Shown: positions 17,476 to 28,178 of the stretch, piece by piece
Layout of the letters: every line of letters begins with the position of its first letter
How positions within the stretch are numbered: position 1 is the stretch's first letter
Assembly: GCF_004777465.1 (NCBI RefSeq)
Contig: NZ_CP038462.1
Span: 1,054,001 to 1,118,000, forward strand
Direction of reading: 5' to 3'
Length of the DNA stretch: 64,000 nucleotides
Source: Nocardioides daphniae
GTDB lineage: Bacteria; Actinomycetota; Actinomycetes; Propionibacteriales; Nocardioidaceae
Notes under the pieces: generated by a model
What the model saw: the letters and a program-made list of their open reading frames with translations, nothing else
Databases searched by the model: none
Told to the model about the DNA's origin: nothing
Program-made: the position numbers and the translations under genes

Positions 17476-18924
17476 TCAGCCACGCAGCCGGCCCATCCAC
17501 TCCTCGACGGCCTCGGGGGTGCGGGGCAGGGCCTCGGAGAGGTTCCGCGAGCCGTCGGCGGTGACGAGGATGTCGTCCTCGATCCGGATGCCGATGCCGC
17601 GCAGCTCCTCGGGCACGAGCAGGTCGTCGTGCTGGAAGTAGAGGCCGGGCTCGACGGTGAGGACCATGCCCTCGGCCAGGTCGCCCTTCGCGTACGCCTC
17701 GGGCGCGGCCTGCGCGCAGTCGTGGACGTCCATGCCGAGCATGTGGGAGGTGCCGTGCAGCGTCCAGCGGGCGTACACCTTGGAGGTGGGGTCGAGCGCC
17801 TCCTCTGCGCTGACCGGCAGCAGGCCCATGTCGGCCAGGCCGCGCGCGAGCACCCGCATCGCCGCGTCGTGCGGGGCGGAGAAGGGCGCGCCGGGGCGGA
17901 CCGCGTCGATGCCGGCGACCTGTGCGTCCAGCACCAGCTGGTAGAGCTCGCGCTGGACGGGGGAGTACGTCCCGGTCACCGGGATCGTGCGGGTGACGTC
18001 GGCGGTGTAGAGGTTCGTGTTCTCCACGCCCATGTCGAGCAGGAGCAGGTCGCCGGGCGTGACCGGGCCGGTGTTCTCGATCCAGTGCAGCGTGGTCGCG
18101 TGCGAGCCGCCGCCGACGATCGAGTCGTAGCCGACGTCGTTGCCCATGGCGCGGGCGCGACGGAAGAAGGTGCCCTCGATCCACCGCTCGCCGAACTCCA
18201 GCACCCGGTCCCACTCGCGGACGGAGTCCTCGAAGCCGAGCGTGGTGATGTCGCAGGCCTCCTGCAGCTGCGCGACCTCCCAGTCGTCCTTGACCAGGCG
18301 CAGCTCCGACAGCACGCGGCTCAGCTCGGCGTCGGCGCCCTCGTCACCGCTGACCGCACGGTCCACCTCGGCCGAGACGCCACGGTGGACGCGGGTCTTG
18401 GTCTGGTCGGAGAGGCGCTGGGCCAGCTCGTCGACGTGGCGCACCTCGAGGTCGAGCGACGCCGCCATCTCCTCGAGCGAGGGACGCTTGCCGGCCCACA
18501 GTGCGCCGTACTGGCGGTCGCGGAAGAACTCGTCGGTCTCGCGCGACGAGCGGGGACGGGCGTACAGCACCTGGCTGCCGTCGGGCTCGACGACGAGCAC
18601 GGCGTCGGTGGTCTGGTTGCCGGTCAGCCACGTGTGCGCGGTGTCCGGGCGGAAGCGGTAGTCGGTGTCGTTGGAGCGCACCTTGAAGGTGCCGGCCGGG
18701 ACCACCAGCCGCTCACCCGGGAAGAGGCCCGCCAGGTGCTCGCGCCGGCGCGCGGCGTGCGGCGCGACGGGGTGCCTGGAGACGTCGGAGGCCAGGTCGG
18801 CCCACCCGGTGCGCATGAAGGCGGCGTACGCCTCGGGCACGGCGGGGTCGTGCGACTGGGTGCCGGGAGCCTGCGCGTCGGGCTGCTCGCTCAGCGGGGC
18901 CTGGGGTTCCGTCTGCTCGCTCAC
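17476..18924 (-). CDS. pepP: Xaa-Pro aminopeptidase-type M24 metallopeptidase
   Basis: 482 aa. The N-terminal aminopeptidase P domain (GLFPGERLVVPAG, DYRFRPDTAHTWLTG) is followed by a pita-bread catalytic domain with all five metal ligands: LLLDMG, YTADVTR, GTSHMLG, VEPGLYF and GIRIEDD. It removes N-terminal residues before proline. The first ~30 residues are a Gln/Pro-rich extension. The GTG start lies 7 nt after TAGAGT, a leaderless signature. The gene is divergent from prsW, with only 70 bp between starts. Confidence 0.92.
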   Translation of the reverse strand: MSEQTEPQAPLSEQPDAQAPGTQSHDPAVPEAYAAFMRTGWADLASDVSRHPVAPHAARRREHLAGLFPGERLVVPAGTFKVRSNDTDYRFRPDTAHTWLTGNQTTDAVLVVEPDGSQVLYARPRSSRETDEFFRDRQYGALWAGKRPSLEEMAASLDLEVRHVDELAQRLSDQTKTRVHRGVSAEVDRAVSGDEGADAELSRVLSELRLVKDDWEVAQLQEACDITTLGFEDSVREWDRVLEFGERWIEGTFFRRARAMGNDVGYDSIVGGGSHATTLHWIENTGPVTPGDLLLLDMGVENTNLYTADVTRTIPVTGTYSPVQRELYQLVLDAQVAGIDAVRPGAPFSAPHDAAMRVLARGLADMGLLPVSAEEALDPTSKVYARWTLHGTSHMLGMDVHDCAQAAPEAYAKGDLAEGMVLTVEPGLYFQHDDLLVPEELRGIGIRIEDDILVTADGSRNLSEALPRTPEAVEEWMGRLRG

Positions 18925-18931
18925 GCAGGTC

Positions 18932-18937
18932 ACTCTA
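18932..18937 (-). promoter_or_regulatory. -10 box of the M24 peptidase gene
   Basis: TAGAGT on the minus strand ends 7 nt before the GTG start. Confidence 0.5.
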
Positions 18938-18982
18938 CGCCCGCAGGCGCAGTCGCCGGTGTCCGCAGGAACGCGGCCCCGA

Positions 18983-18988
18983 TAGGGT
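18983..18988 (+). promoter_or_regulatory. -10 box of prsW
   Basis: TAGGGT ends 6 nt before the ATG. With the peptidase box on the other strand it forms a compact divergent leaderless promoter pair. Confidence 0.5.
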
Positions 18989-18994
18989 TCCCCC

Positions 18995-20116
18995 ATGGTC
19001 CGACACCACCGCGAGAGCGTGGTCTTCACGCTCGTGGTCACCCTGCTGGCCTTCCTGGGCGCCGCGCTGATGCTCGTGATCATCGCGCTCTCGGGAGCCC
19101 CGGCCACGTTGGGCCTGGCTGCAGTGATGGCCTTCCTGCCGGTCGGGCCGCTGGTCGCCTGCTTCCTTTGGCTGGACCGCTACGAGCCTGAGCCGCGGGT
19201 CCTGCTCGGCTCCGGCCTGGCCTGGGGCGCCTTCGTCGCCACCGCTGCGGCCATCGTGCTGCAGGGCGTCGGCGGGATCTTCGCCGGCTTCGACGAGGTG
19301 CAGGCCATCGCGGTGGTCGCCCCGATCGTCGAGGAGGCGACCAAGGGCGCCTTCCTGGTGCTGCTGCTGTGGTGGCGCCGCGCCGAGCTCGACGGGATGC
19401 TCGACGGGATCGTCTACGCCGGCATGGTCGGCGTCGGCTTCGCGTTCGTCGAGAACATCCTCTACCTGGCCGCGGCCTACAACGGCACCGACGGCGTCGG
19501 CCCCGGCGGCACCGAGGCCCTGACGGCGACCTTCGTGGTCCGCTGCCTCGTCAGCCCGTTCGCCCACCCGCTCTTCACCGCCTTCACCGGCATCGGTGTC
19601 GGGCTGGCCGTCAACAGCCGCAGCAACGGCGGCCGATGGCTCGCGCTCTCCACCGGCTACGCGCTGGCCGTGCTGTCGCACATGCTCTGGAACAGCGCCG
19701 CCGTGGGCCTCACCGGCAACTTCATCCTCGTCTACGTGACCCTGATGGCCCCGCTCTTCCTGGGCCTCGTCGGCTTCGCCGTCTGGCTGCGCCGGGCCGA
19801 GCGACGGATGCTGCACGCGGCGCTCGACGACGCTGCCCGTCGCGGCCTGCTGCCCGCCACCGACGTCGCCTGGCTGGTCGACCTGTCGGCCCGCCGCGCC
19901 GCCCGCCGCTTCGCCCAGCAGCAGGGTGGTGACACGGAGGAGGAAGCGATGGAGGAGTACCAGCAGGCAGCCGTTGAGCTCGGCTTCCTCCACCACAGGT
20001 ATCTTCGAGGCACACCGCCACCGGACTTCGCGACCCGTGGCCAGACCTTCGTGGCCCGGCTCAACGCCGTACGTCCCTACATCTCCTTCCCCGGACAGGT
20101 GGTCCCCACGCGATGA
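18995..20116 (+). CDS. prsW: PrsW-family intramembrane metalloprotease
   Basis: 373 aa with about eight helices. The PrsW/CPBP-like motifs are PIVEEATKG, VGFAFVENILY, the HPLFTAFTG helix and SHMLWN, which supply the Glu and His residues of the active site. B. subtilis PrsW cuts an anti-sigma factor. The target here is unknown. After the last helix comes a cytoplasmic domain of ~110 residues. The stop overlaps the ATG of a dynamin-like GTPase gene (ATGA), so the two are translationally coupled, a suggestive partnership at the membrane. Confidence 0.9.
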   Translation: MVRHHRESVVFTLVVTLLAFLGAALMLVIIALSGAPATLGLAAVMAFLPVGPLVACFLWLDRYEPEPRVLLGSGLAWGAFVATAAAIVLQGVGGIFAGFDEVQAIAVVAPIVEEATKGAFLVLLLWWRRAELDGMLDGIVYAGMVGVGFAFVENILYLAAAYNGTDGVGPGGTEALTATFVVRCLVSPFAHPLFTAFTGIGVGLAVNSRSNGGRWLALSTGYALAVLSHMLWNSAAVGLTGNFILVYVTLMAPLFLGLVGFAVWLRRAERRMLHAALDDAARRGLLPATDVAWLVDLSARRAARRFAQQQGGDTEEEAMEEYQQAAVELGFLHHRYLRGTPPPDFATRGQTFVARLNAVRPYISFPGQVVPTR

Positions 20117-21909
20117 CCGACGAGAAGCCCGTCGAGGACGCGACGACGCCCGGACCCACGGACGGGACCCCGGACGAGGGGACGCCCGCCCCGGTCCCCA
20201 GCGTCGAGAGCACCCAGATGCTGACCGCGCTCGTGCAGCTGCGCGGCGCCCTGCTGGCGGCCGACCTCCAGCTCGAGACGCCCGGCGTCACCGACCACCG
20301 CAAGGCCCGCAGCGAGATGGTCTCCCAGCTCGAGGACTACGTCATCCCGCGCCTGATGACGATCGAGGCTCCCATGCTGGCCGTGGTCGGCGGCTCGACC
20401 GGCGCCGGCAAGTCGACGCTGGTCAACTCCCTCGTGGGCCACGCCGTCACCACGCCCGGCGTGCTGCGCCCGACCACGCGCTCCCCAGTCCTGGTGCACC
20501 ACCCCGACGACGGCCACTGGTTCGGCCAGGACCGCCTCCTGCCCGACCTCGAGCGCGTCTCGGTCTCCACCAACGACCCCGCCGCGCTGCAGCTGGTCGC
20601 CTCGGAGTCGATGCCGCAGGGCCTCGCGATCCTCGACGCCCCCGACATCGACTCGGTCGAGGAGCGCAACCGCACCCTGGCCGCGCAGCTGCTCGCCGCC
20701 GCCGACCTCTGGCTCTTCGTCACCTCGGCCGCGCGGTACGCCGACCAGGTGCCGTGGGACTTCCTGCGCGAGGCCGCCGAGCGCTCTGCCGCCGTGGGAT
20801 CGTGCTCGACCGCACCCCCGACGACGCGCTGGAGACGGTGGCCACCCACCTGGCCCGGATGCTCGCGGCCCGCGGCCTCAAGGACTCGCCGCTCTTCACC
20901 GTGCCCGAGCGTCCGCTCCCGCCGTCGGGCTGCTGCCCGCCGACGCCGTCTCCGACATCCGCGAGTGGCTGGAGTCGTTGGCTGCCGACGCCGAGGCGCG
21001 CGCAGGCGTCGTACGCCAGACCCTCGACGGCGCGATCCGCACGGTCGCACGTCGTACGCACCAGATCGCCGACGCCGAGAGCGAGCAGGCCGACGCCCTC
21101 GAGCGGCTGCGGACCGGCGCCGACCGGGCCTACGACGCCTCGCTGGCCCAGGTGCTGGAGGCCACCGCCGACGGCACCCTCCTGCGGGGCGAGGTGCTCG
21201 TGCGCTGGCAGGAGTTCGTCGGCACCGGTGAGCTGCTCAAGTCGCTGGAGAACCGCGTCGGCTGGCTGCGTGACCGCGTCGTCAACGCCGTGAAGGGCAA
21301 GCCGCAGCAGGCCGAGCGCGTCACCGTCGCCGTCGAGTCGGGCCTGGAGACCCTGCTGCTGGAGCACGCCGAGGCCGCGGCCGAGGCAGCCCAGGCCTCC
21401 TGGAACTCACTCGCCTCGGGCCAGGGCCTGCTCGCGGACGCCGGGGAGGACCTCTCGCGGGCCTCGCGCGACTTCCGCCGCAAGGCCGAGCGCGCCGTGC
21501 GCGACTGGCAGTCCGGCGTGCTGGAGATGGTCCGCACCGAGGGCGCCGACAAGCGCACCACCGCGCGCTTCCTGGCGTACGGGGTGAACGGTCTCTCCGT
21601 GGCCCTCATGGTGGTCGTCTTCGCGCACACCGGCGGCATGCTTGTCGGTGCCGAGGTCGGCGTCGCAGGGGGAGGGGCGCTGCTGGGCCAGAAGCTCCTG
21701 GAGGCCGTCTCGGTGACCAGGCGGTGCGGACGCTGGCCGCCCGCGCCCGCCGTGACCTCGAGCGACGCGTCAACGAGCTCTTCGAGGCCGAACGTCGCCG
21801 CTACACCGACCTGCTGGACTCGCTGGGCGACGCCAAGGGTGCCTCGGAGAGCCTGCGTCAGGCCGCCCGCCGGATCGACGACCTGCGCTTCTCCCAGTCC
21901 TCGAAGTGA
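20113..21909 (+). CDS. Dynamin-like GTPase, first of a pair (three frameshifts)
   Basis: About 599 aa when repaired. An acidic Pro-rich N-terminus is followed by a helical stretch, a GTPase domain (P-loop GGSTGAGKST, switch II LDAPDID, LDRTPDD near the G4 position), a long helical stalk and a hydrophobic hairpin near AYGVNGLSVALMVVVFAH that would insert into membrane. Breaks lie near 20799 (RSAAV to IVLDRTP), 20922 and 21710 (KLLEAV to GDQAVRTLAA). The architecture resembles bacterial dynamins such as Streptomyces DynA/DynB, which act at division septa. It is co-transcribed with prsW. Confidence 0.82.
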
Positions 21910-22135
21910 GCGCCGGGGCGTCGGCCCGGTCCACGTCCCGGACTGACGTCGGGCTGACGTGGGCGCGGGCCCGGATGCCGGACCCGCTGGCGCCCCCGTG
22001 CGTACGCCTGCACACCCGCGTGGTGGCAGTGGCCTGAGGGGAGTGTGGGACTGGAGCGTCCCGATGATGCTACGGGGCCTGTCGACCACTATTCTGGGTA
22101 CTCGCAAGCCTTTCCCCCCGTTTGCAGAGGAAGCG

Positions 22136-23789
22136 ATGACGTCTCTTCTCGAGGGTGCCAAGAAGTTGGTCACCCGTGGCTCGGACATCGGTGCCCGTCT
22201 CGACGGGCTCGAGAAGGCCGTCGACGCCGCACGCGGTCGCGTCGACGAATCGGTCCTGGCCGAGACGTCCGCACTCGTCGACCGGACGGCCGCCCGCCTG
22301 CGCATCTCCGCCGACCACACGGTCGTCGCCCTGGCCGGCGCGACCGGCTCCGGCAAGTCGACCACCTTCAACGCCCTCACCGGGCTCGAGCTGAGCGCCG
22401 TGGGCGTCCGCCGCCCCACCACTCGTGGGCCACCGCCTGCGTCTGGGGCTCCGACGGCGCCCCCGAGCTGCTCGACTGGCTGGGCATCCCGCCGCGTCAC
22501 CAGGTCACCCGCGACTCCATGCTCAGCGTCGGCAACCACAAGGACGAGCTCGACGGCGTGATCCTGCTCGACCTGCCCGACCACGACTCCACCGAGGTCA
22601 GCCACCACCTCGAGGTCGACCGGCTCGTGCAGCTCGCCGACATGCTGATCTGGGTCCTCGACCCGCAGAAGTACGCCGACGCCGCGATCCACGACCGCTA
22701 CCTCTCCCAGCTGACCGGTCACCAGGACGTGATGCTGGTCGTGCTCAACCAGATCGACCGGGTCCCGGCGGAGCGCCGCGACGCCATGGTCGAGGACGTA
22801 CGCCGCCTCCTCGCCGCCGACGGCCTCACCGGCGTCCCGGTGGTCCCCGTCAGCTCGCGCGAGGGCTGGGGTGTGGCCGAGCTCCGCTCCGAGATCGCCA
22901 AGAAGGTCGCCAGCAAGAAGGTCGCGAAGGCCCGGCTCGAGGCCGACCTGCGCACCGCCGCGACCACCCTGCAGGGCTACACCGGCACCGCTGCCGTCCC
23001 CACCCTCTCCCCGGAGCGCGTGGAGGCCCTCGAGGACGCCTTCGCCGACGCCGCCGGGGTGCCGACCGTGGTCAAGGCGGTCGAGGACTCCACCCGCCTG
23101 CGCGCCAACCGCGCCACCGGTTGGCCGGTCACCTCGTGGCTCTCCCGCTTCAAGCCCGACCCGCTCAAGCGCCTCCACCTGGACCTCGGCGCGGAGGGCA
23201 AGATGCTCACCGGCGCCGCCCGCACCTCGGTGCCCGAGGCGACCCAGGTGCAGCGCGCCCGGGTCGACAGCGAGGTCCGTGCCCTCGTCGACGACGTGAC
23301 CACCGGCTTCAAGCAGAACTGGGCCCACTCGGTCCGGGTCGCCTCGGTCTCGCGCCTCGGCGACGTCAACGACCGCCTCGACCGCGAGCTGGCCACCACC
23401 GACCTGGGCGTCGACCGGATCCCGATCTGGGCCAGCGCCGTGCGGGTCCTGCAGTGGATGCTGATCCTCTCGGCCGTCGCCGGGGCCGCCTGGATCGCCC
23501 TGCTCACCCTCGGCACCGCGGCCGGGCTGACCGAGACCGAGACCCCCGAGGTCGCCGGTTGGCCGATTCCGCTGCTCCTGCTCGGGGGCGGCATCGGGCT
23601 GGGCGTCGTGCTGGCGCTGGTCTGCCGCGTGCTGGTCCACTCCACGGCCAAGCGGCGCGCCCGCGTGGCCGAGCAGCGACTCCGCTCGGCGATCCACGAG
23701 GTTCCGAGGACCTGGTCGTCGGTCCCGTGCGGACCGAGCTCGAGGCCTACTCGGCCACCCGCGCCGGCATCGCCGCCGCGCTGGGCTGA
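22136..23789 (+). CDS. Dynamin-like/YfjP-type GTPase, second of a pair (two frameshifts)
   Basis: About 551 aa when repaired. The GTPase domain has P-loop AGATGSGKST, G3 DLPDHDS, G4 NQIDRV and G5-like VSSREG. A long helical region and two membrane helices follow, near WMLILSAVAGAAWIAL and LLLLGGGIGLGVVLAL. One base is missing near 22424 (RRPTT to SWATACVWG) and another near 23702 (AIHEV to SEDLVVGPV). The 226 bp before it contain a TATTCT box and no gene, so it may have its own promoter while sharing function with the first GTPase. Confidence 0.82.
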
Positions 23790-23974
23790 GGCACCCCGCT
23801 CTACCTGTGGGCGCCCGACGGCTCGTCGTCGGGCGTCGACCCCCGTCGCACGCACCCAGGTGCGACCCCGGGGCCCCCTCCACAGGGCCACGGCTCCACG
23901 CAGCGTGCGCTGCGTGCTCCTCCTCCAGCATCGGAGGGACGACGCCACCGGGGCGTCGGGACGAGGAGCACGAC

Positions 23975-24430
23975 ATGAACGACGACCTGATCACCTTCAG
24001 CGGCTGGGTCGGCTCCCGGGTGGAGCTGACGCAGGTGCGCGGTGAGGTGCCCCTGGCCTCCTTCCGGGTGGGCAGCACGCCACGACGCCTGCGCGACGGG
24101 CGCTGGGAGAACGGCGAGACGATCTGGTACGCGGTCAAGGCCTGGCGCCACCTCGCGGCCAACGTCGCCGCCTCGGTCAGCAGCGGCGACCCGGTGCTGG
24201 TCACCGGCCGCTTCACCGCCGAGACCTGGCAGAAGGAGGACGGCACCACCGTCACCCGCCACGTCGTCGTCGCCCAGTCGGTCGGCCACGACCTGTCCAA
24301 GGGCACCAGCACCTTCGTGCGCCCCGCCACGGCCGCGGTCTCCTCGCGTGAGGCGGACGAGCAGGCGCCCGTCGACGAGCACGCCGACGCCGTGGGAGTG
24401 GCGGGGGAGCCGGAGCGTACGGCGGCTTGA
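23975..24430 (+). CDS. ssb: Single-stranded DNA-binding protein paralogue
   Basis: 151 aa, one OB fold (GWVGSRVELTQV, ASFRVGSTPRR, IWYAVKAWR, DPVLVTGRF). The C-terminus is a short Ala/Glu/Val tail without the acidic DDDxPF-type tip that essential SSB uses to recruit partners, so this is probably a secondary paralogue like M. tuberculosis Rv2478c, which also sits beside the ettA homologue. A GAGGAG site precedes the ATG. Confidence 0.88.
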   Translation: MNDDLITFSGWVGSRVELTQVRGEVPLASFRVGSTPRRLRDGRWENGETIWYAVKAWRHLAANVAASVSSGDPVLVTGRFTAETWQKEDGTTVTRHVVVAQSVGHDLSKGTSTFVRPATAAVSSREADEQAPVDEHADAVGVAGEPERTAA

Positions 24431-24445
24431 GACCGGTCGACCCGC

Positions 24446-24487
24446 GCAGGGCCGGGCGGCCGTCGCCGATGGACGCCCGGCCCCTGC
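24446..24487 (+). terminator. GC-rich hairpin between ssb and ettA
   Basis: GCAGGGCCGGGCG pairs with CGCCCGGCCCCTGC with one bulge. It separates the ssb gene from the promoter of ettA. Confidence 0.6.
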
Positions 24488-24494
24488 ATCCCGG

Positions 24495-24500
24495 TAGGCT
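24495..24500 (+). promoter_or_regulatory. -10 box of ettA
   Basis: TAGGCT ends 8 nt before the ATG of ettA. Confidence 0.45.
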
Positions 24501-24508
24501 CTGGCCTC

Positions 24509-26191
<1,683 letters not shown>

Positions 26192-26200
26192 GACGTCACG

Positions 26201-26238
26201 ACGAAGCCCCGACCACCGTGAGGCGGTCGGGGCTTCGT
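26201..26238. terminator. Bidirectional terminator between ettA and marR-type gene
   Basis: A perfect 14-bp stem, ACGAAGCCCCGACC with GGTCGGGGCTTCGT, has a 10-nt loop and lies between convergent genes. Confidence 0.85.
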
Positions 26239-26263
26239 CCTACGCAGGTGCTGCTCGCCGCGC

Positions 26264-26761
26264 TCAGCGCTGGCGGCGGAACTCCATCGCCGGGTGCGAC
26301 CCGACGAGGTGGTCGGAGACGGTGTTGAAGACGCGGCCGACGGCGGCGAAGTCCTCGTCGCTCACCAGGTCGACCAGGTTGTCGCGCACACCTCGTACGT
26401 GCACGTGCGCGGCCTGCTCGAGCAGCTCCATGCCCTGCGGGGTGAGCGCCGCCACGACGCCACGACCGTCGTCGGGGGAGGCGCGACGAGCGACGTAGCC
26501 GGCCTTCTCCATCCGGTCGATGGTGTGGGTGACGCGGGAGCGGCTGTGCGCCAGGGCGTCGGCCAAGTGGGCCATCCGCATCGCGTGGTCCTCACGCTCG
26601 GAGAGCCGGACGAGGATCTCGTACTCGGTGAGCGAGATGTCGTGGGCGCGACGCAGGTCGTCGTCCAGCCGGCCGAGCAGCAGTGCGTGGCCCAGCAGCA
26701 GGGCCCGCCACGAGCGCTGCTGCCCCTCGTCGAGCCACCGGGTCTCCCCCTGATCAGTCAT
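26264..26761 (-). CDS. MarR-family transcriptional regulator
   Basis: 165 aa winged-helix protein. The DNA-binding core is MRMAHLADALAHSRSRVTHTIDRM, followed by the wing ASPDDGRGVVAALT. Helices at both ends form the dimer interface. Divergent from the thioesterase gene, it probably controls itself and that gene. A TAAGGT box lies 7 nt before the ATG. The ligand is unknown. Confidence 0.92.
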   Translation of the reverse strand: MTDQGETRWLDEGQQRSWRALLLGHALLLGRLDDDLRRAHDISLTEYEILVRLSEREDHAMRMAHLADALAHSRSRVTHTIDRMEKAGYVARRASPDDGRGVVAALTPQGMELLEQAAHVHVRGVRDNLVDLVSDEDFAAVGRVFNTVSDHLVGSHPAMEFRRQR

Positions 26762-26768
26762 GGGGGTG

Positions 26769-26774
26769 ACCTTA
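26769..26774 (-). promoter_or_regulatory. -10 box of the marR-type gene
   Basis: TAAGGT on the minus strand ends 7 nt before the ATG. Confidence 0.5.
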
Positions 26775-26818
26775 GCGGTCCGCCCTGGCCTCATGGTGAC
26801 AGCGGGGAGGATGAGACG

Positions 26819-27703
26819 ATGACGGGCGTGCGCCACGTCTACGAGTGCCCGGTGCGCTGGGCCGATCTCGACATGCTCAACCACGTCAACAACGTGACCT
26901 ACGTCGACTACCTCCAGGAGGCCAGGGTCGACATGCTGCGCACCCACGCCCCGGACGCCAGGGCCGACGACCTGGCCGGTGGGCCGACCGAGGGACTCGT
27001 CGTGGTCAGCCACGACATCACCTACCTGGCCCCGATCGCGCCGCGCAGCGTGCCGATCAAGATCGAGGTGTGGGTCACAGAGGTGCGTGCCGCGTCGGTG
27101 ACGATGGCGTACGAGATCTTCGACGAGGTCGACGGGGGCGAGCGCGTCGTCTACGCGCGCGCCCACACCGTGCTCACGCCCTTCGTCTTCGCGGACGAGC
27201 GTCCGCGTCGGTTCACGCCAGCGGAGAAGGACGCCCTCAGGGTCTTCCTGGAGCCGCGCGAGGCCGAGCGTCCCGAGCGCACCGAGCCCCGCCACCTGGC
27301 CGACGGCCACTACCCGCTGCACGTGCGCTTCAGCGACGTGGACGTCTACGGGCACGTCAACAACGTCAAGTACTTCGAGTACTTCCAGGAGGCGCGCATC
27401 CCCGTCGTCGAGCGGATCACCGCGGGGCAGGACAACTCCGGCGTCGGCGTCGTGGTCGCCCGCAAGGAGGTCGACTACCTGAAGCCGATCCACTTCCGTG
27501 GCGAGCCCTACGACGTGTGGAGCTGGGTCTCCCGGGTCGGCAGCCGCTCGGTCACCGTGGAGTCGGAGATCTGCGACGGCGACACCGTGCTGAGCCGCGC
27601 CAAGGTGGTCATGGTCTTCTTCGACGCGAAGACCCAGCGCAGCGCGGCGCCGCCGGAGCCGTTGATGGCCCGGCTGCGGGAGTTCGCCGCCAGGACGGCC
27701 TGA
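26819..27703 (+). CDS. Double-hotdog acyl-CoA thioesterase
   Basis: 294 aa made of two fused 4-hydroxybenzoyl-CoA-thioesterase-type hotdog domains. Each begins with the same catalytic-helix motif: RWADLDMLNHVNNVTYVDYL at residue ~13 and RFSDVDVYGHVNNVKYFEYF at residue ~170. Most bacterial members are single-domain and dimerise, so this is an internal duplication that makes the dimer in one chain. The substrate acyl-CoA is unknown. A GGGAGG site precedes the ATG. Its position matches Rv2475c of M. tuberculosis. Confidence 0.88.
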   Translation: MTGVRHVYECPVRWADLDMLNHVNNVTYVDYLQEARVDMLRTHAPDARADDLAGGPTEGLVVVSHDITYLAPIAPRSVPIKIEVWVTEVRAASVTMAYEIFDEVDGGERVVYARAHTVLTPFVFADERPRRFTPAEKDALRVFLEPREAERPERTEPRHLADGHYPLHVRFSDVDVYGHVNNVKYFEYFQEARIPVVERITAGQDNSGVGVVVARKEVDYLKPIHFRGEPYDVWSWVSRVGSRSVTVESEICDGDTVLSRAKVVMVFFDAKTQRSAAPPEPLMARLREFAARTA

Positions 27704-27733
27704 GGCATCGACCCCGGGGGAGGGCCTCGGCCC

Positions 27734-28108
27734 TCACTCCGGGGTGTTGACCAGGAACTGCGCGGCGTGGGTGACGTACGCCCAGAACTGCTCGTCCTGC
27801 TCGGGCGTCAGGTCGGCGGCGTCCAGGCCGGCACGGAAGTGCTTCAGCCAGTGGGAGGCGGCGGCCGGGTTCACCCGGAAGGGCGCGTGGCGCATCCGCA
27901 GGCGCGGGTGGCCGCGCTGCTCGCCGTAAGTGCTGGGGCCGCCCCAGTACTGGGCGAGGAAGAGGGCGAAGCGGTCCGCGGCGGGGCCGAGGTCCTCCTC
28001 CTCGTACATCGGCCGGAGCACCTCGTCCTCGGCGACTCCCGCGTAGAACGTGTCGACGATCGTCCGGATGGTCTCCATGCCGCCGATCTCGTCGTAGAAC
28101 GTGCTCAT
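27734..28108 (-). CDS. glbO: Truncated haemoglobin, group II (GlbO type)
   Basis: 124 aa, the standard length for a 2/2 globin. Features of group II are visible: B10 Tyr in DTFYAGV, FLAQYWGGPSTYGEQRGHP, proximal His in MRHAPFRV, and G8 Trp in SHWLKHF. These proteins bind oxygen tightly and are linked to respiration and oxidative stress. An in-frame ATG 9 nt upstream is an alternative start. CACAAT lies 7 nt before the chosen ATG. Confidence 0.94.
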   Translation of the reverse strand: MSTFYDEIGGMETIRTIVDTFYAGVAEDEVLRPMYEEEDLGPAADRFALFLAQYWGGPSTYGEQRGHPRLRMRHAPFRVNPAAASHWLKHFRAGLDAADLTPEQDEQFWAYVTHAAQFLVNTPE

Positions 28109-28178
28109 GGCCCCCATTGTGCCGGGTCGAGCCAGCCGGTGCCGCTTCGCCGGAGCTGCGTCGGGCGAGGGCCGCGGC

